From Nectonema munidae (Eukaryota; Nematomorpha; Nectonematoida; Nectonematidae), in contig JAUIRK010001051.1 in assembly GCA_030549495.1 (NCBI GenBank), positions 1,116,001 through 1,180,000 on the forward strand: a DNA stretch of 64,000 nucleotides, written 5' to 3'. Shown piece after piece: positions 34,135 to 46,399 of this stretch. A program made the translations under genes and the position numbers. Each line of letters opens with the position of its first letter. Position 1 is the first letter of the stretch. The notes under the pieces are model-generated. The model was not told the DNA's origin, did no database searches, and saw only the letters and a list, made by a program, of their open reading frames with translations.

Positions 34135-35960
34135 ATTTTTCAGCAAAATTTTAACATTATCTGTACTTAACCTTATAACTTAGGATCTATATTATATAAT
34201 ACCTTGAAAATTTATAATTATATACAGTTTAGAACGCATAACACTTTATATTTTTAATTTTTTCAATAATCATGGCTACTTTTTAGAAAATGTCAATCAA
34301 AATTTTGATTGATCAAAAATGTATCTAATAAAATAAACCTTCAAATTTTACATAAAATATATGTTTTTATACTAAATCGGTCATGCTGTTTTCATTTCTG
34401 GACTCATTTTTTACATTTAGGATTTGAAAATACCTATAAGTGTTAATGAAATTTGCGGTTTAGTTCTAAAAATTGTCTCAAAAACATTCATTCAAATTTT
34501 ACAATAAAATATGTTTTATACCAAATCAACCATGCTAGTTTCATTTATGGACTCAATTTTTGCAGTTTGAATTTGAAAATACCTATAAGTAAATCAAATT
34601 TGCGTTTAGTTCTAAAAATTGTTTCCAAAAATATTGATTCAAATTTTACATGAAATATATGTTTTTATAGATGATTTCATTTCTGAACACAGTTTTCGCA
34701 CTTAGAGGTTTTACTGCTAGTGTCAATCAAATTTGCGGTTTGTCTGAAAACTATATCCCAAAATATTCTCTCTAATTTTAGATGAAATATATGTTTTTAT
34801 ACCAATTCGACCATGATAATTTTTATTTGTCATTTTTTGCATTTAAATGTCTGAAAGTGTCGTGGCAATTGAATTAGTAATGTACGCCTGAAAATCAGTT
34901 CTGTAAAAAATTTTCAAAAAATCGGTGCATTAGGTATATAGTAAAAATATGCTTTTTTTGTGATATTTTGGCTTATAATCTTTTCTACAATCATCTTAGG
35001 TATGAAATATTTATTTAAAAAAACAAAACGTATTATAAAATCTTTTATAAATGTGTATGAGAGAAGGAACAAATTTAAAAATTAATTAAAAAGAGAACAT
35101 GTTATCAAAACAAATCATTTAAAAAATATCTATCTTGACTAAATGAAAGATCTACCATGTTCTAATGAACTAGGAAGTGGTTTAATTATATAATATTAGG
35201 TGCTTCAAAAAAGATTTTGACTGTGAAAAAGTTGTTCCTCTTTTACAAATGAAAAATATTTAAATCTTTAGCTTATCATCTAGGATTACAATTAACATTT
35301 AGCTAAGATGGGTAGGAAATCTGAAAATTTAGAATAGGTCAGATTTATCAAAAATGGCACATATGCCAATATGTGAGAATTTAGTCACTATCAAGATATT
35401 TTTAATTTAAATTGAATTTGTCCATCTTTTTCCTTTTGGGCCAAAGATATAATTTTTTAGATGAAGAACGTGGACAACCTTTTGTAATTGAACAATGAAC
35501 ATCACGAATGATTCATCAGAAAAAAACCTTTGAAATGAGATTGGTTGACAAATATTCAGGCCTGATAATAAAATACACGGTACTGATAAAAAAGTCTAAG
35601 ATCATCAAGAAGATTTCTTTAATCAGAATGCTTTGAGAGAGGAAAAAATAATTTTATCCTTATAAAAAAATTTTCGAACACACATTGAAGAATATAAATT
35701 TTTACTGAAAAAAGAGCTACCAAGAAAGGATCATTATAGAATGAATAGCAAAATTACATACTGTAAATTATAGTATGACGTAGAGACGACGAGCCGATAA
35801 CGAATTTGTAGCCAAAAAGAAGGAGGTCCTATCGAGTTACATAAATTACCGTAGAATGAAATATTTTGAGTGAATTAAACACCTAAAGTTGATTTATTAA
35901 ATAAACTAAGAAAATAAATACCAGAGAAATACTGCAAGTAGAAGTTATTTTTATGTTTAT
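34135..35960. repeat. Diverged large repeat, copy 1, with ~150-bp internal tandem units
   Basis: From about 34330 to 34880 four diverged units of roughly 130-165 bp follow each other, each opening with aaattttacatgaaatatatg or similar and carrying ccatgmtrgtttcatttmtgg and tcaaatttgcggttt. Beyond them the sequence (ggtatgaaatatttattt at 34999; aatgaactaggaagtggt at about 35165) matches 39160-41700. Confidence 0.55.
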
Positions 35961-35974
35961 ATATTTGACATTGA

Positions 35975-36335
35975 TTTACAGGTTTAATCGATTTTTTGAC
36001 ATGTTTTATTGATTTCATAAAAAATGAATAAAACCACTGAGTTCAACATGCTTGAAAACATATAATTTTAGATAAAAAGCTTCTTTTTGAGATGAGATGT
36101 CACATTTAGATCAATTTTTGACAGGTTTGATTTTCATAAAAAATGAATATCACTACTGAATTCAGCTTACTTGAAAATGTGTATATATGTGCAAAAAACT
36201 TTATATAATTATTTAAATAAAAAGTTCCTTTTTGAGATGAGCTGTCAAATATAAATCAATTTTTTGACAGGTTTGATTGATTTTGATAAAAATGGACATC
36301 ACCACTGAATTCAGCATAGTTGAAATATATATGTA
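35975..36335. repeat. Tandem repeat, about 125-bp unit, three units
   Basis: Three successive copies of ttgacaggtttgattgattt, cataaaaaatgaat, ccactgaattcagcat and aaaagttcctttttgagatg, each diverged. The last copy is truncated. Confidence 0.65.
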
Positions 36336-36365
36336 ACATTAAAAATATTTATAAAAACTTATTAA

Positions 36366-36495
36366 CCCATTAAGTCCCAATGTTCCCATTTGGGAACATA
36401 TAATTTCATCTTCGTCTGCTTTTTTCAATGACTTTGAATATAAATCGTCTGCGTTTTTTTTTAGATATCGTCTGATTTCTATAGTACTTAATGGC
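36366..36495. mobile_element. TTAA-MITE, type 1, copy h
   Basis: TTAA at 36362-36365 and 36496-36499; 130 bp. Palindrome atgttcccatttgggaacat, then cttcgtctgc, aatcgtctgc and atatcgtctga; right end tagtacttaatggc. Confidence 0.85.
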
Positions 36496-36499
36496 TTAA

Positions 36500-38914
36500 T
36501 ATCTAAGGAAATTAGGGGGGGGGGGGGGCACTTTACGCCCCCCAGCACTTGAGCGAACCAATTTAACCCAGCACTAATAGGGTTAAAGCTGAATGAAAGC
36601 TAATTTCGTGTATAGAAAAAGAGTGTACTAGATAATTTTGGAATTTGATAAAAAGTAAAAAATGCCTTACTGATTCTTTACAAAGGAGAGTTGTAATAGA
36701 AAATGAAGGTGAAATCAAACAAGCATTAAATAAACTCTAGCACAAAGTCTTGTGTATACAGCGTTCTAAAAGACTTGATATTTTAGCTGTGGGGCGTTTT
36801 CACAAAATGGAGGAAATGTTTAGAGATTCTTTTAATACTTTATCTGGGAATTTTTGGAGAATGTTTTTACTCTTGACAAAGCTGGAATTTGGTGAAGCAG
36901 AACTGGAATTTGGTTTGACAACATCCGAGCCTCATTGAAGAGAGTGAGTTGGAGCAGTTGGAGACATTATAAATTGAAAGACGTGTTAGCAATATGCTGA
37001 ATTGACCGGGCTATACAGACAGACACTCACGCATAACGCGTTAATTTGCCATTGTCAGCAGCCGTTATAATAAACAATGGAATGTGATATATCCATATAA
37101 TGATATATGGACGCAATGATATGTCCATTAAAAAATAGAGTGTCATACTATACAGAGTATACACTACTCACACGACATATCGCATAAAGGAGACAGTGTT
37201 TTAGTGTGTTGTAGACACAGGAGCAGCTGTTTAGACCAGCAACACCTACCTCTCTTCAGACTTATTTCGCTGTAATCACTGAAGCCTAATCCGTCAATTC
37301 TCGAAATGTCTAGTCATAACAGATTCTCTATAGCTATGGGCTGACGAAAAGAAATTGATTAGTCTCTCTCTCTCTCTCTCTCGCTATGGAGCACACTCAT
37401 TATTCAGAGTTTTGCTAGGATTAGCTTATATTTATAGATACAGTTGCTTCATTAGCTGACGACAGGCGTTCTGGAGAATGTAATGCAATGGAAGCAGGTG
37501 TGATTCGTTTTCACTGTTGCGTACAAATCTCTATTCATAGATTCATTCATCTTTTCAAAGAAATGATTCATTCAACTTAATAATCTTCGTGTTCACTCGA
37601 TTACAAAGTTTTAGGGAGACTTGAATTTCTTTGCTCATCCATTTTTTCTAAATCTTATCTCATCAAAATTTCCAATGACATCAACTTCATTTACACAATT
37701 TTAACTAAAAATGATGTTTTAGTTCAATTTTTATGAAAAACACTTGGCTAATCAAATGTTAATTTCGTATTGTTTGCGCCTACAAGCATGTATCACAAAA
37801 AATGTTTTTTATAATTAAAAAAATTTATTATAAAAGAATTTTTGTCCAATGAACACACCCTCATTATACTCGCACTGTAAGAAGGCAAATTACGTTGTTT
37901 GTAATCCTGATTACATCCACTACCTTCTAGCCAACGGGATAGCAAAATCATTCATCTTATATGATGTCAAAGGAAAACAAACTGATAATTCTTAGCGTCC
38001 GTTATTATTTTTACACTCATCTCTTCTTAGGGTTGGTAACATTCTTGATTCTTCAATTTCGTCTGTAATCACCTGAACAACGCCTTGGCCTAGGACTAAT
38101 TCTTAGCATGCTATTGAAGACAAATCATTTGGCAATCGATAGCTTTTCATAAGCTGACCATGCATTTCTCTGAAAGTAGGATTTATAGGTATGGGCTTCT
38201 TGATAAATGCATCTCATCTACCACAGTTCGATGAATCAGCAGCTTCATTATGCCAGTGATAGGGCATTTCAAATTCAGTAAATTTTCAAGTAAAACCCCA
38301 AGTTCAAAATCAGAACAAGTTCCACCTGGCTTTATTTTTTTGAGGATTACCCGCCTCGACATGAAAGGATAGTGAACTGAAAGAAATCGATGGTCACAAA
38401 TGCTCTTTCAGATTTGGATGTTCTAGTATTAAAATGACTTATCGAGGGATATGCTATTCTTTAACCGAGTGAAGGTTTTATACCATGATTTTAAAAACGA
38501 TCTCAATTTTTTCTCCCCACAGACAACACGAGCACGAGTCTTTATCAAACCAAATGCTCTCACGCCTGTCTGTATTATTTGCTGATCCGGCCCGACAGAC
38601 CAATCATGTAATAGTATGAAAAAGCCAACTTACTTGTATATCCAAAAAAAGACATTGGATTTTATACGACGCTGAAATAAAAGTTAGGAAGTAAAACAAT
38701 TTATATGTTTGCTATAAAATAAAGGCAAAGATTTATTTTTCAGATGTTATCTCAGCTCCTTCATCTATTTATCCACACGATCTTGGTCATTACGATGTCT
38801 TTAATTGGTGGAAATAGAGAGCGCGAGGCGAATGAAAGTCCACATAATGTTTTTAATAAATAGAAAAAGTGTACAAATTATTTGACTTTATTTAATTGTG
38901 GTATCGCATCAATA
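36500..38914. other. Intergenic; mixed unexplained sequence
   Basis: Contains 14 G in a row (36515-36528), a TC microsatellite (about 37363-37381) and a GC-richer patch at 38000-38620. The patch reads on the minus strand as QIIQTGVRAFGLIKTRARVV and LEIL/LLNLKCPITGIMKLL-like pieces broken by stops. It may be an old coding or transposon remnant that I cannot name. Confidence 0.35.
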
Positions 38915-39045
38915 GAGAAGAATAATCTTCCATAGCTGGACAGATGGTAAGGATAGTCATGCTGGGGAATCTAACACAGACCATCTGGACCCTACGCTCC
39001 TAACACTAGGCCATCTGCCGACTCCATTGTATCATCATCTAAGCC
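38915..39045 (-). repeat. tRNA-type SINE, group 3
   Basis: On the minus strand GCAGATGGCCTAGTGTTAGG (A-box-like) leads to TTAGATTCCCCAGCATGAC (decayed B box). Shares the ggcctag and ttccatagct blocks with the copy at 47640-47765. Confidence 0.45.
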
Positions 39046-39159
39046 ACATATTAAAGGAATCAAAAAGTTTTGATATTCGTTAAGAGATATATCTTGAGCA
39101 AAAATATTTAAAAATTTCAAAAGTTATCTTCTCTCTAGCCTCATCGATTTTTTTGATAA

Positions 39160-41700
39160 GTATGATTCAATTAATTTCAATCAATTCGCGTTTTAATATA
39201 TTGCTGAAAATTATCTCAAAAACATTCTTTCAAATTAAAATTTTTGCAATTAGGGTGTTGATAGGTTATTAATCAAATTTAATATTCTCGGAAAAACAAT
39301 GCTGCCTGCCTCTTTTTGATTTCATTATAGATTGAATTTATAATTAAATAAAAATTTCCTATAAATTCGGGATTTTATTGTCTTATATACTAAACAATAA
39401 TTTAAAATCAAAACGAAAATGATGTCATTATTAAATTTTAGATTTGTCTATAGATAATATAACTTAACGTCCATATTAGATATACTCTTAAAATTTTATA
39501 TTCATACACTTTACAACGGATAATGCGTTTAAATTTATTTTATTGATAAAAATCAAAGTTTTGATTGAGGATGAATTGCCACTAAAAATATCCTTCAAAT
39601 TTATAATTTTATTATTGGCAAAACTTATTTTATTTCTGTACTCCATTTTTGTTTTATTATACTTCCTTCTCTGAATATATATCAACATCTCGTAATCAAA
39701 ATTAAGTATGAAATATTTATTGGAAAAATAAAGCACATTATAATTTTTTTAAAGATGAATATGAGATGAAATTGAAATGCATGATCAAAAGAAAGTAATA
39801 GTAACTCATGTAATAAAATGTGTAATCGCTTTTTTTTATGTCCAGTTGAGTAGTTTAACGTTCCCAAGACGAAGTATGAACCTTTTGTCCAGTCAAATTT
39901 TTGTAAACATTTTAATAACTTTTAACTAAATTTTCTGTAAAAAATAATACTATTACTTTTAATAAAAAATATCACCAATAAATGATGCTTACATGTGACA
40001 TAAATTTTTTTATTTAATTGTAATTATTTAAAAAAAGGATGCCCTCTATCTTGAAAAATTAGTCACCTCTGTAATATTAGAATATATTTTTGGAATAAAT
40101 TATAATTTTTTTAATTAACGCCATCTAATTTAAAAATAACTATTTGTCAAAATTTATATATAAAAAATATAAAATAAATTAGCAATTATAATTTATCAAG
40201 TGGTCTTTATAAACAACACTTTCAAAAAGATCACACTTTCTTGATTCACATGATCTTTTATTTTGATGGCATGGTAGAGCGTGTTCAAAAGAACTTGACT
40301 GATAGCCATAAAAAGATTTAAAAAAAGTTCTAACACTCCTTCGAACAGATGATGACTTACTAACTTTGATATGTATAGACTTTTCAGATAAACAAATAAT
40401 TCTACACTTTAAAAAAATTATACTACTCTTTTTAATAGATGGATGGGAATAAGAATCACGCTTCGCTATGATCCAACGTTTGTGTGCAGCAAAGTCAAAA
40501 TAATTGCAAAAGACAGCTACTGTGTAGCGTCTCAATATTTTATACGAAGAAGTGTAATCTCTTGAAGCTTTCAAACTGCCAATTTGATGCCACCTCGTGT
40601 AGCTCTTAGCCATAAGTAGAAGCCCATGGAGCAGAGCCAGTTAGAGTGTCTACCATGTTGGTTTGACGGACACTACTGGTATTGATAGGGCATCATAATC
40701 CACGATCCAACAAAAATGACAAAATAATACAATGAGTGAGCAAAAGCAAATGTAGTAACGGATATAAAAAATACTAAAGCAATAAACCTATGATAAACAT
40801 CGCCACGCTGGATATAATAAACATGTATACTGTCGATGATATACAAAAATTGCGCTGTTATATCTTTTTTATTGAATGTACACGATGATAACTTGATCAC
40901 ATCGTCATTTCAAACTGGTGCATACGATTTCTTGATTTTGAGGCATTTTTTTATTTTATCAAATTACTTAATCTCGTCTGCCGTTAATCCACTTTTCTTT
41001 TCCGTTTTTTATGTCGTGGACTTTTTGTCCAACGATTCGTCTCTCGTGTTATATGTTTTTTCCATCTTGCGAGGGTTAAGAACTATAAAGATCTACACGG
41101 AAGATTACAGTTTTCCAATGAACTAGGAGGTGGTATAATCATCTAATATTGAGAGTTAAAAAATATTTTGACTGTGAAGAAGCTCACACTGTGAGGAGCG
41201 AATGAAAAATCTTTAAACTAGCTAAGATTACATTCATCAATTCAAAAAGAAATCTGGAATTTTTTAATTGGTTGCCAATATTTAAAGATATACCGATTCT
41301 CGGAAAATTGTTATAAAGCGAATCGAATTTTACCATTTATTTCCTTTGGTGTGAAAGAGAGATTATTAAGATGATGAAGGTAGATAATTTTCTGTAATTG
41401 AAAAAAGAGGAACACAAATTTTGAAAAAAAATGTAGAAAATTTAAGTTACCACAATTTAAATCTAGACATCATTTTTTTCAGAATCAAATTCACCATGAT
41501 TGATTTCCTTTGTATTGATAAAAAATTATATAAGATGAGCTAGATTACTGAGAGGTGAAATATTTATGGTGAACACCAAAAGTTTTAATAGATTAAGACA
41601 ATATTTAACAAAAAAATCGTGTAGGTAGAATATATTTTGGAATTTATATATTTAGTTGATTTTCATAAAAAGTGTGTTGAGAAAAGACTGCGGTATGTCA
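39160..41700. repeat. Diverged large repeat, copy 2, with a ~1.2 kb insertion
   Basis: Matches copy 1 in order: aaaattatctcaaaaacatt (39210), agtatgaaatatttatt (39705), aatgaactaggaggtggt (41116), tgactgtgaagaag (41160). Relative to copy 1, about 39800-41085 is extra and includes the orphan open frame at 40179-40613. Confidence 0.5.
40179..40613 (-). CDS. Orphan open frame, 144 codons, unknown
   Basis: Open from MAKSYTRWHQIGSLKASR to KDHLINYNC. The predicted protein is basic and rich in Ser, Lys and Arg, with a short Cys/His cluster (HALPCHQNKRSCESRKC). Such a length is uncommon by chance in this AT-rich DNA. I recognise no family and see no splice or promoter signal. It lies in the segment inserted in the diverged repeat, so a transposon origin is the likeliest alternative to chance. 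Confidence 0.25.
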   Translation of the reverse strand: MAKSYTRWHQIGSLKASRDYTSSYKILRRYTVAVFCNYFDFAAHKRWIIAKRDSYSHPSIKKSSIIFLKCRIICLSEKSIHIKVSKSSSVRRSVRTFFKSFYGYQSSSFEHALPCHQNKRSCESRKCDLFESVVYKDHLINYNC

Positions 41701-43083
41701 CTGAGGATACAAAAATAGCTAATCATAAAGAGAGTTAAGAAATTGTTCACTCATTCAATAGCTATCTAAAATCTAACAAATAATTATAATTTTTTTTATA
41801 AAAAAATATAAATATTGTTAATTTTTTTAATAAAAAACTTTTTTAAAACAAATATATAAAGCTATTTTTAGAATCTTTTACATCAAAATTAATAAATATT
41901 TTTATGAATATAAAATATAATAACATTCGAGCAAATATCCTTGCACCAGTTAACCACCTTGTTTTCAAGAGGTTTGGAAACACAATATATAGCTCTTATC
42001 TATCAAACAGAAGTTCGCTCTCTTTTCATAGGAAAAATCTTGAAGTTTCACTACTTTTTAAAAAAAGAAAGATCACTTTCAGAACAGTTTGTCAGGGAAG
42101 AGTTACTCATCGCTTGGCCAAGTTAGCGGACATTTTAACCATATGTATGAGGTAATTTTCGTAATTCAATGCCTGGAGTCAGCATTATGAATACTTAAGA
42201 AAGAGATCAAAACTTTTTGGACAAGCTACCACTGTGGAAGTGTAGTTTAAAAGTAAACAACTATCCAAGCTTCCCAATATTATAGTAAGCGATTTCAAAG
42301 CGAATTATAATGTTCTGTCAAAATTTAGGGACTCAGAATTCTTTAGATATTTGGTTACTTTGCAAATTTCTTTCAGAAGTTACTTTTGGTGAGGTGATCT
42401 TAAGGTTAAAGTTGGATTCGAAATCCTTTCCTTGACAGACCTCATCAGTAATGAAGACTTTGCTAAAGATGATCAAATCTGAGTACAAAGGAAATGTTAT
42501 AAAATAAATTTAACGAGAGCCTTGAAAATTCGCATTTGCGTTGGCACAACCTTTTTCTCATATAAAAAGGCGCGATATGGGTGTTCTGATTTCGAGATGT
42601 CAAAGATGACATCGCTGTTACCTTATTAAGCATCACTCCATAGATTCATCTTCTTACTCCCATGAAACAAGAACAACCTTCTCATTGAAATGAACTTTGC
42701 CAGAATTAGGATTTTTGTTTGTTTATGTACAAGACAACTGTTTTTATTTAGGTGCATGCATTTCATACACTATATGAGGCAACGAATTTTCAGTAAAACA
42801 AAGTAGATTCATTCATGCAATTTAGCCAAAAATGACATATTAAAAGGAAAATTATATATCCAGGTTGGTATAATTTCTTGGAAAAATCGAATTGACGGCC
42901 ATTTGAAATAAATTTTCTTGCTCTCTCTCTATAAGTTACGCATCTTGTAAAGACATTTTCCATGAATCTTAATGAATCATGATCTGAATGACTTCAGATA
43001 GCTTTAACCAATTTTAGTTCTCGCAAAGACGATTTTGATTAATCTCTATTGAATTCCATTGAAAATTCGGATTCGTCTCGTTC
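41701..43083. other. Intergenic, nothing recognised
   Basis: AT-rich. The 83- and 61-codon frames at about 41904-42155 overlap one another in different frames and carry no known motif. Confidence 0.45.
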
Positions 43084-43285
43084 CTCTACAGCAGTGTTTC
43101 CCAAACTGGGGGTAAATTACCCATTGGGGGTAATGGAGGCTTCAGAGAAAAGAAGATAAGTCTGAAAATCATGAAAACATTGTACCTGGCGTTAGAATTA
43201 ATGTCAAAATAGTTACTAAACTGTAACAATGTTCAAATACAATAAATATAAAATTTTTCTAGTGTTTTCATTTAGCCATATATTT

Positions 43286-45747
43286 AGGGTGTTTCAAAAA
43301 GAATGAAACTTAATGGATTTTTATGAGCAACCTCTCGTTACATTCCTTTTCGTCAAAAAACTAGTTTGGCAAAATTTTATACTGTAAAGTCCATTATTGA
43401 TGTCGCGCAGAGCTACAGAAGTCAGTACCTATACAGAAGTTATGGGGGCATAACATGTCGTTCACTCCTGTCTTCTACAGCAGTGAGTTGTTCATCGTTG
43501 TGAAGTGACAAAACATTTTAAGGGATCGTATTTATCATTATTCATTAAAATTTCAAAAATTTATTAATACATATAGAAGTATACCACTACAACAACGAAT
43601 TATTAAATACATCTTACGTCGTGAATAGCATGTTTGTTGACTACACCATATCTAATCCATAAGTTGGTGTTTCCTATTATTCACTGTATTTTATATTTTT
43701 GATTATTTTGATAGATTACTTCAATATTATGTGATAAATCTCTCATCTTATGAATATTATAGGAAATAATCTTCATCAATTTTCTAACATAAATACATTA
43801 GTTTGCCATTATTAATCGAGATTCAATAGCAGTTCAAAGAAAATAGACCCTGCTTTTAGATAAACTAAAATAAATCAGATACTTATACGTGTTTGTTGTT
43901 TGCACTCCTTGTTGATCCACTGCCTCTATTCAAATGTCTGAGAGACGAAGAGATTGCAAAGAGAAAAAGGGGCATGCGAGGAAAGATTTTCAAAAACTAA
44001 GTATGAATCGTCGTCTTCTTCTTCATCGAGTCCCATAGTTGAAAGTCCATATAAATCTCCAAGCAAAAAACTTGCAGAAGAAGGAAAGCCGCCGTCATTA
44101 ATCCAGAAGTCGCTGCAGCTCTTGATCGAAGTCAGGTAAGCAGTCGAGGAGCAAAGACGGCACTTCTTCCATTCGCCTCCTTCATGGGGTCAAACGTGAA
44201 AGAACTCAGTCTAAGTGCTAGCACAATCCACAGACATCGCATTAAGCATCGTGAAGAAAGAGCCGCTGAAATAAAGGAGTCTTTCTCTCCACCTGTTCCC
44301 CTGACTTCCACTGGGATGGAAAGTTGATGCCTGCATTTACTAATGAAGAAGAAGTGGATCGCCTTCCTATTCTTGTTTCTGGAGAAAGAGTTCTCAAGCT
44401 GCTTGCTGCTCCGGTCACTGATGGTAAAGCTGAGCTGACAGCCACCACAATTATTAACGTCATCAATGAATGGAACCTTCAAGAGAGGATTGCAGCGCTT
44501 TGCTTCGACACGACTGCCACTAACACCGATCGCAAAGGCGGTGTCTGTCTGTGTCTGCAGCAGACCCTTAGATGTGATCTCTTTAGTCTAGCTTGTAGAC
44601 ATCATGTTTTGGAGCTTCTACTAAAAGCGGTCTTTTCTTCATTGGTTCCAGAGGGGTCACGTGGCCCTGATACAACAATTTTTCAACAATTCAAAGAGTT
44701 TTGGCCTTCTGTGGATAAAACAAACTATCAAACAGCCGAAGATGCTATTCGAGTTACATCGTGGGCTACTGATGTCCTCAATTTTTGCCAAAGTCAGCTG
44801 CACTTTAATCATCCACGCGACGACTACAGAGAGCTTCTTGAGTTGGTCATTATCTTTCTTGGAGGGGTGCCACATGGCCGCGAAAGCATCACTTTTCGAA
44901 AACCAGGGGCTTTAAATCGAGCACGATGGATGGCTCTGGCCATATATAACTTAAAGATGTGGATCTTCTTTCCCCAGTTCTCTCAGCATCGACTTAAAAG
45001 ACCCTCTTCTTCCCGTGTAGCACAATCAGGTATTCTGGAGAATTTAAGTAATTTCTGCATTTTTATTGCCAAGCATTACGTTCGGGTCTGGTTCTTGGCA
45101 CGTTCAGCTGTCTGCTCCCCGTCATGATATCGCCCTTTTCAACGCTCTGGAAGAAGACAACGAGATCGTTAGGAAGGCTGGGACGAAGACGCTGGCACGC
45201 CATCTGTGGTATCTGTCTGAGATTAACGTTGGAATGGCACTCTTTGATGAAGAACTGACTCTTCAGGAGAAGAAATTGTTTGTCGCAAACATGAAGGCAA
45301 CTGACAGATCCGAAGAGAATTTTCCCAGTCCTAGGGCTTCCTTGTAACTAAAAATACCAAGAAATTCTTTGAACTCTTGATTATCGACACAAGTTTTTTT
45401 TGATGAGGATTCGGCAAAATGGAAGGATAACCCTTCTTATCAAGCTGGACTCCAACGAATAGAGGGACTGGTTGTGACCAACGATGCAGCGGAGCGTGGA
45501 GTGGCTCTGGTTCAGGAATTCACAAAGAGTGGAAGGACCAAGGCAGAAGACCAACTTCAGTTCCTTCTTCATGTAGTCGAAGCCCACCGAAAAGAATTCC
45601 CAAGTCGGACCAAATCCTGCCTTATGAAAAAGTTGACATGAATTGCGCGACATTATACCATTGGCCGATGCTCTTCAAATTTTTTATTAAAAAAGAACAA
45701 AATAAAAGGTGAATTAAAATTTTCCCCCTATAATTGTGAAACACCCT
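43286..45747 (+). mobile_element. Transposon with unclassified RNase-H-like transposase
   Basis: Terminal repeats agggtgtttca and tgaaacaccct are exact 11-bp inverted copies. AT-rich flanks prevent a firm target-duplication call. It is inserted in the hAT-type MITE and carries a broken transposase gene of about 1.7 kb. Confidence 0.75.
43936..45642 (+). pseudogene. Unclassified transposase, possibly hAT-related (broken)
   Basis: Probable start MSERRRDCKEKK at 43936. Conserved-looking blocks are VDRLPILVSGERVLKLL, ALCFDTTATNTDRKGG (likely catalytic Asp) with LACRHHVLELLLKAVF, GALNRARWMALAIYNLKM, and at the end VVTNDAAERGVALVQEF (likely catalytic Glu). The Asp - Cys-x2-His - Glu layout recalls hAT enzymes. 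I believe similar uncharacterised proteins occur in other invertebrates, but this is from memory. At least four frame breaks or stops (near 44060-44100, 44320, 45120 and 45350) make it inactive. Confidence 0.65.
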
Positions 45748-45852
45748 AATATATATCTTTGTTGACAACATTTTTTAAAGGGATAAAATGCTTACTGGGG
45801 CATGTTAAATTGGGTAACAAGCTAAAAAAGTTTGGAAACCATTGCTCTACAG

Positions 45853-46262
45853 TCTACAGGAACAATAACCCAAAATCGAAATTTTTTCTAAAATCTCTAG
45901 CATGAAGAAAAAAGAAAGATTTTTTATTTAGAATTCAATAGTCTTCATAACAAAAAAGATATTTAAGTTGAAAACACCTTTGGTTCAATAGCTATCAAGT
46001 TTATCCAGACAGGTGTGTGTATCAATTTAATGAAGGGGAAAATTGAAAACAAAATTTTATAAATAGGAAAATATTAAATATTTGTAAATTCAGTAGGACA
46101 TCTATAATTCGAGACTCCCAATAAAACCGATTCTGTCAAATATCTTCTAAGATCAAAAGCTTTGGTCCAAAGCTGCAAAAATCAGCTAAAAATTTTGCTC
46201 AGAACTTTCTAAATTTAAAAAACGTTAATCAAAATTAATAAAATCAAAGTTAAAAGAAAATT
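45853..46262 (-). other. UPF2: UPF2 3' flank
   Basis: AT-rich. The only minus-strand AATAAA is at 45923-45928, 335 bp past the UPF2 stop, and is a weak candidate poly(A) signal. Confidence 0.4.
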
Positions 46263-46399
46263 TTACTTCGAATAAGTTTTATTTTGATCGTGAAAGCCAA
46301 AATTTTTGAAATTGCTGCCAAACTTGTGCTTGACATGGAAATTTTTGAATCCATGCGGTTGCATGTTATTACGCCTAGTGTTTATGATGTCTTGCATTT
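46263..46399 (-). CDS. UPF2: UPF2 last exon
   Basis: Acceptor actttttagcag; AA completes a Glu codon, then MQDIINTRRNNMQPHGFKN to HDQNKTYSK and TAA. It is the only nearby downstream segment with the right phase. The divergent, basic tail fits a UPF2 end only loosely. Confidence 0.8.

Larger units (their letters stand above)
43092..45844. mobile_element. hAT-type MITE (8-bp TSD ctctacag) interrupted by another transposon
   Basis: Ends cagtgtttcccaaac and, inverted, caatggtttccaaac; exact duplication ctctacag at 43084-43091 and 45845-45852. Only 43092-43285 and 45748-45844 (about 290 bp) belong to it. The middle is a 2.46 kb element. Confidence 0.88.

Noticed and set aside
36750-36938. 62-codon plus-strand frame as a gene
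   Set aside because: No motif, splice signal or homology recognised. Length is within chance range.
45381-45653. Minus-strand 90-codon frame as a UPF2 exon
   Set aside because: It is the shadow of the transposase pseudogene, with wrong phase and no UPF2 similarity.
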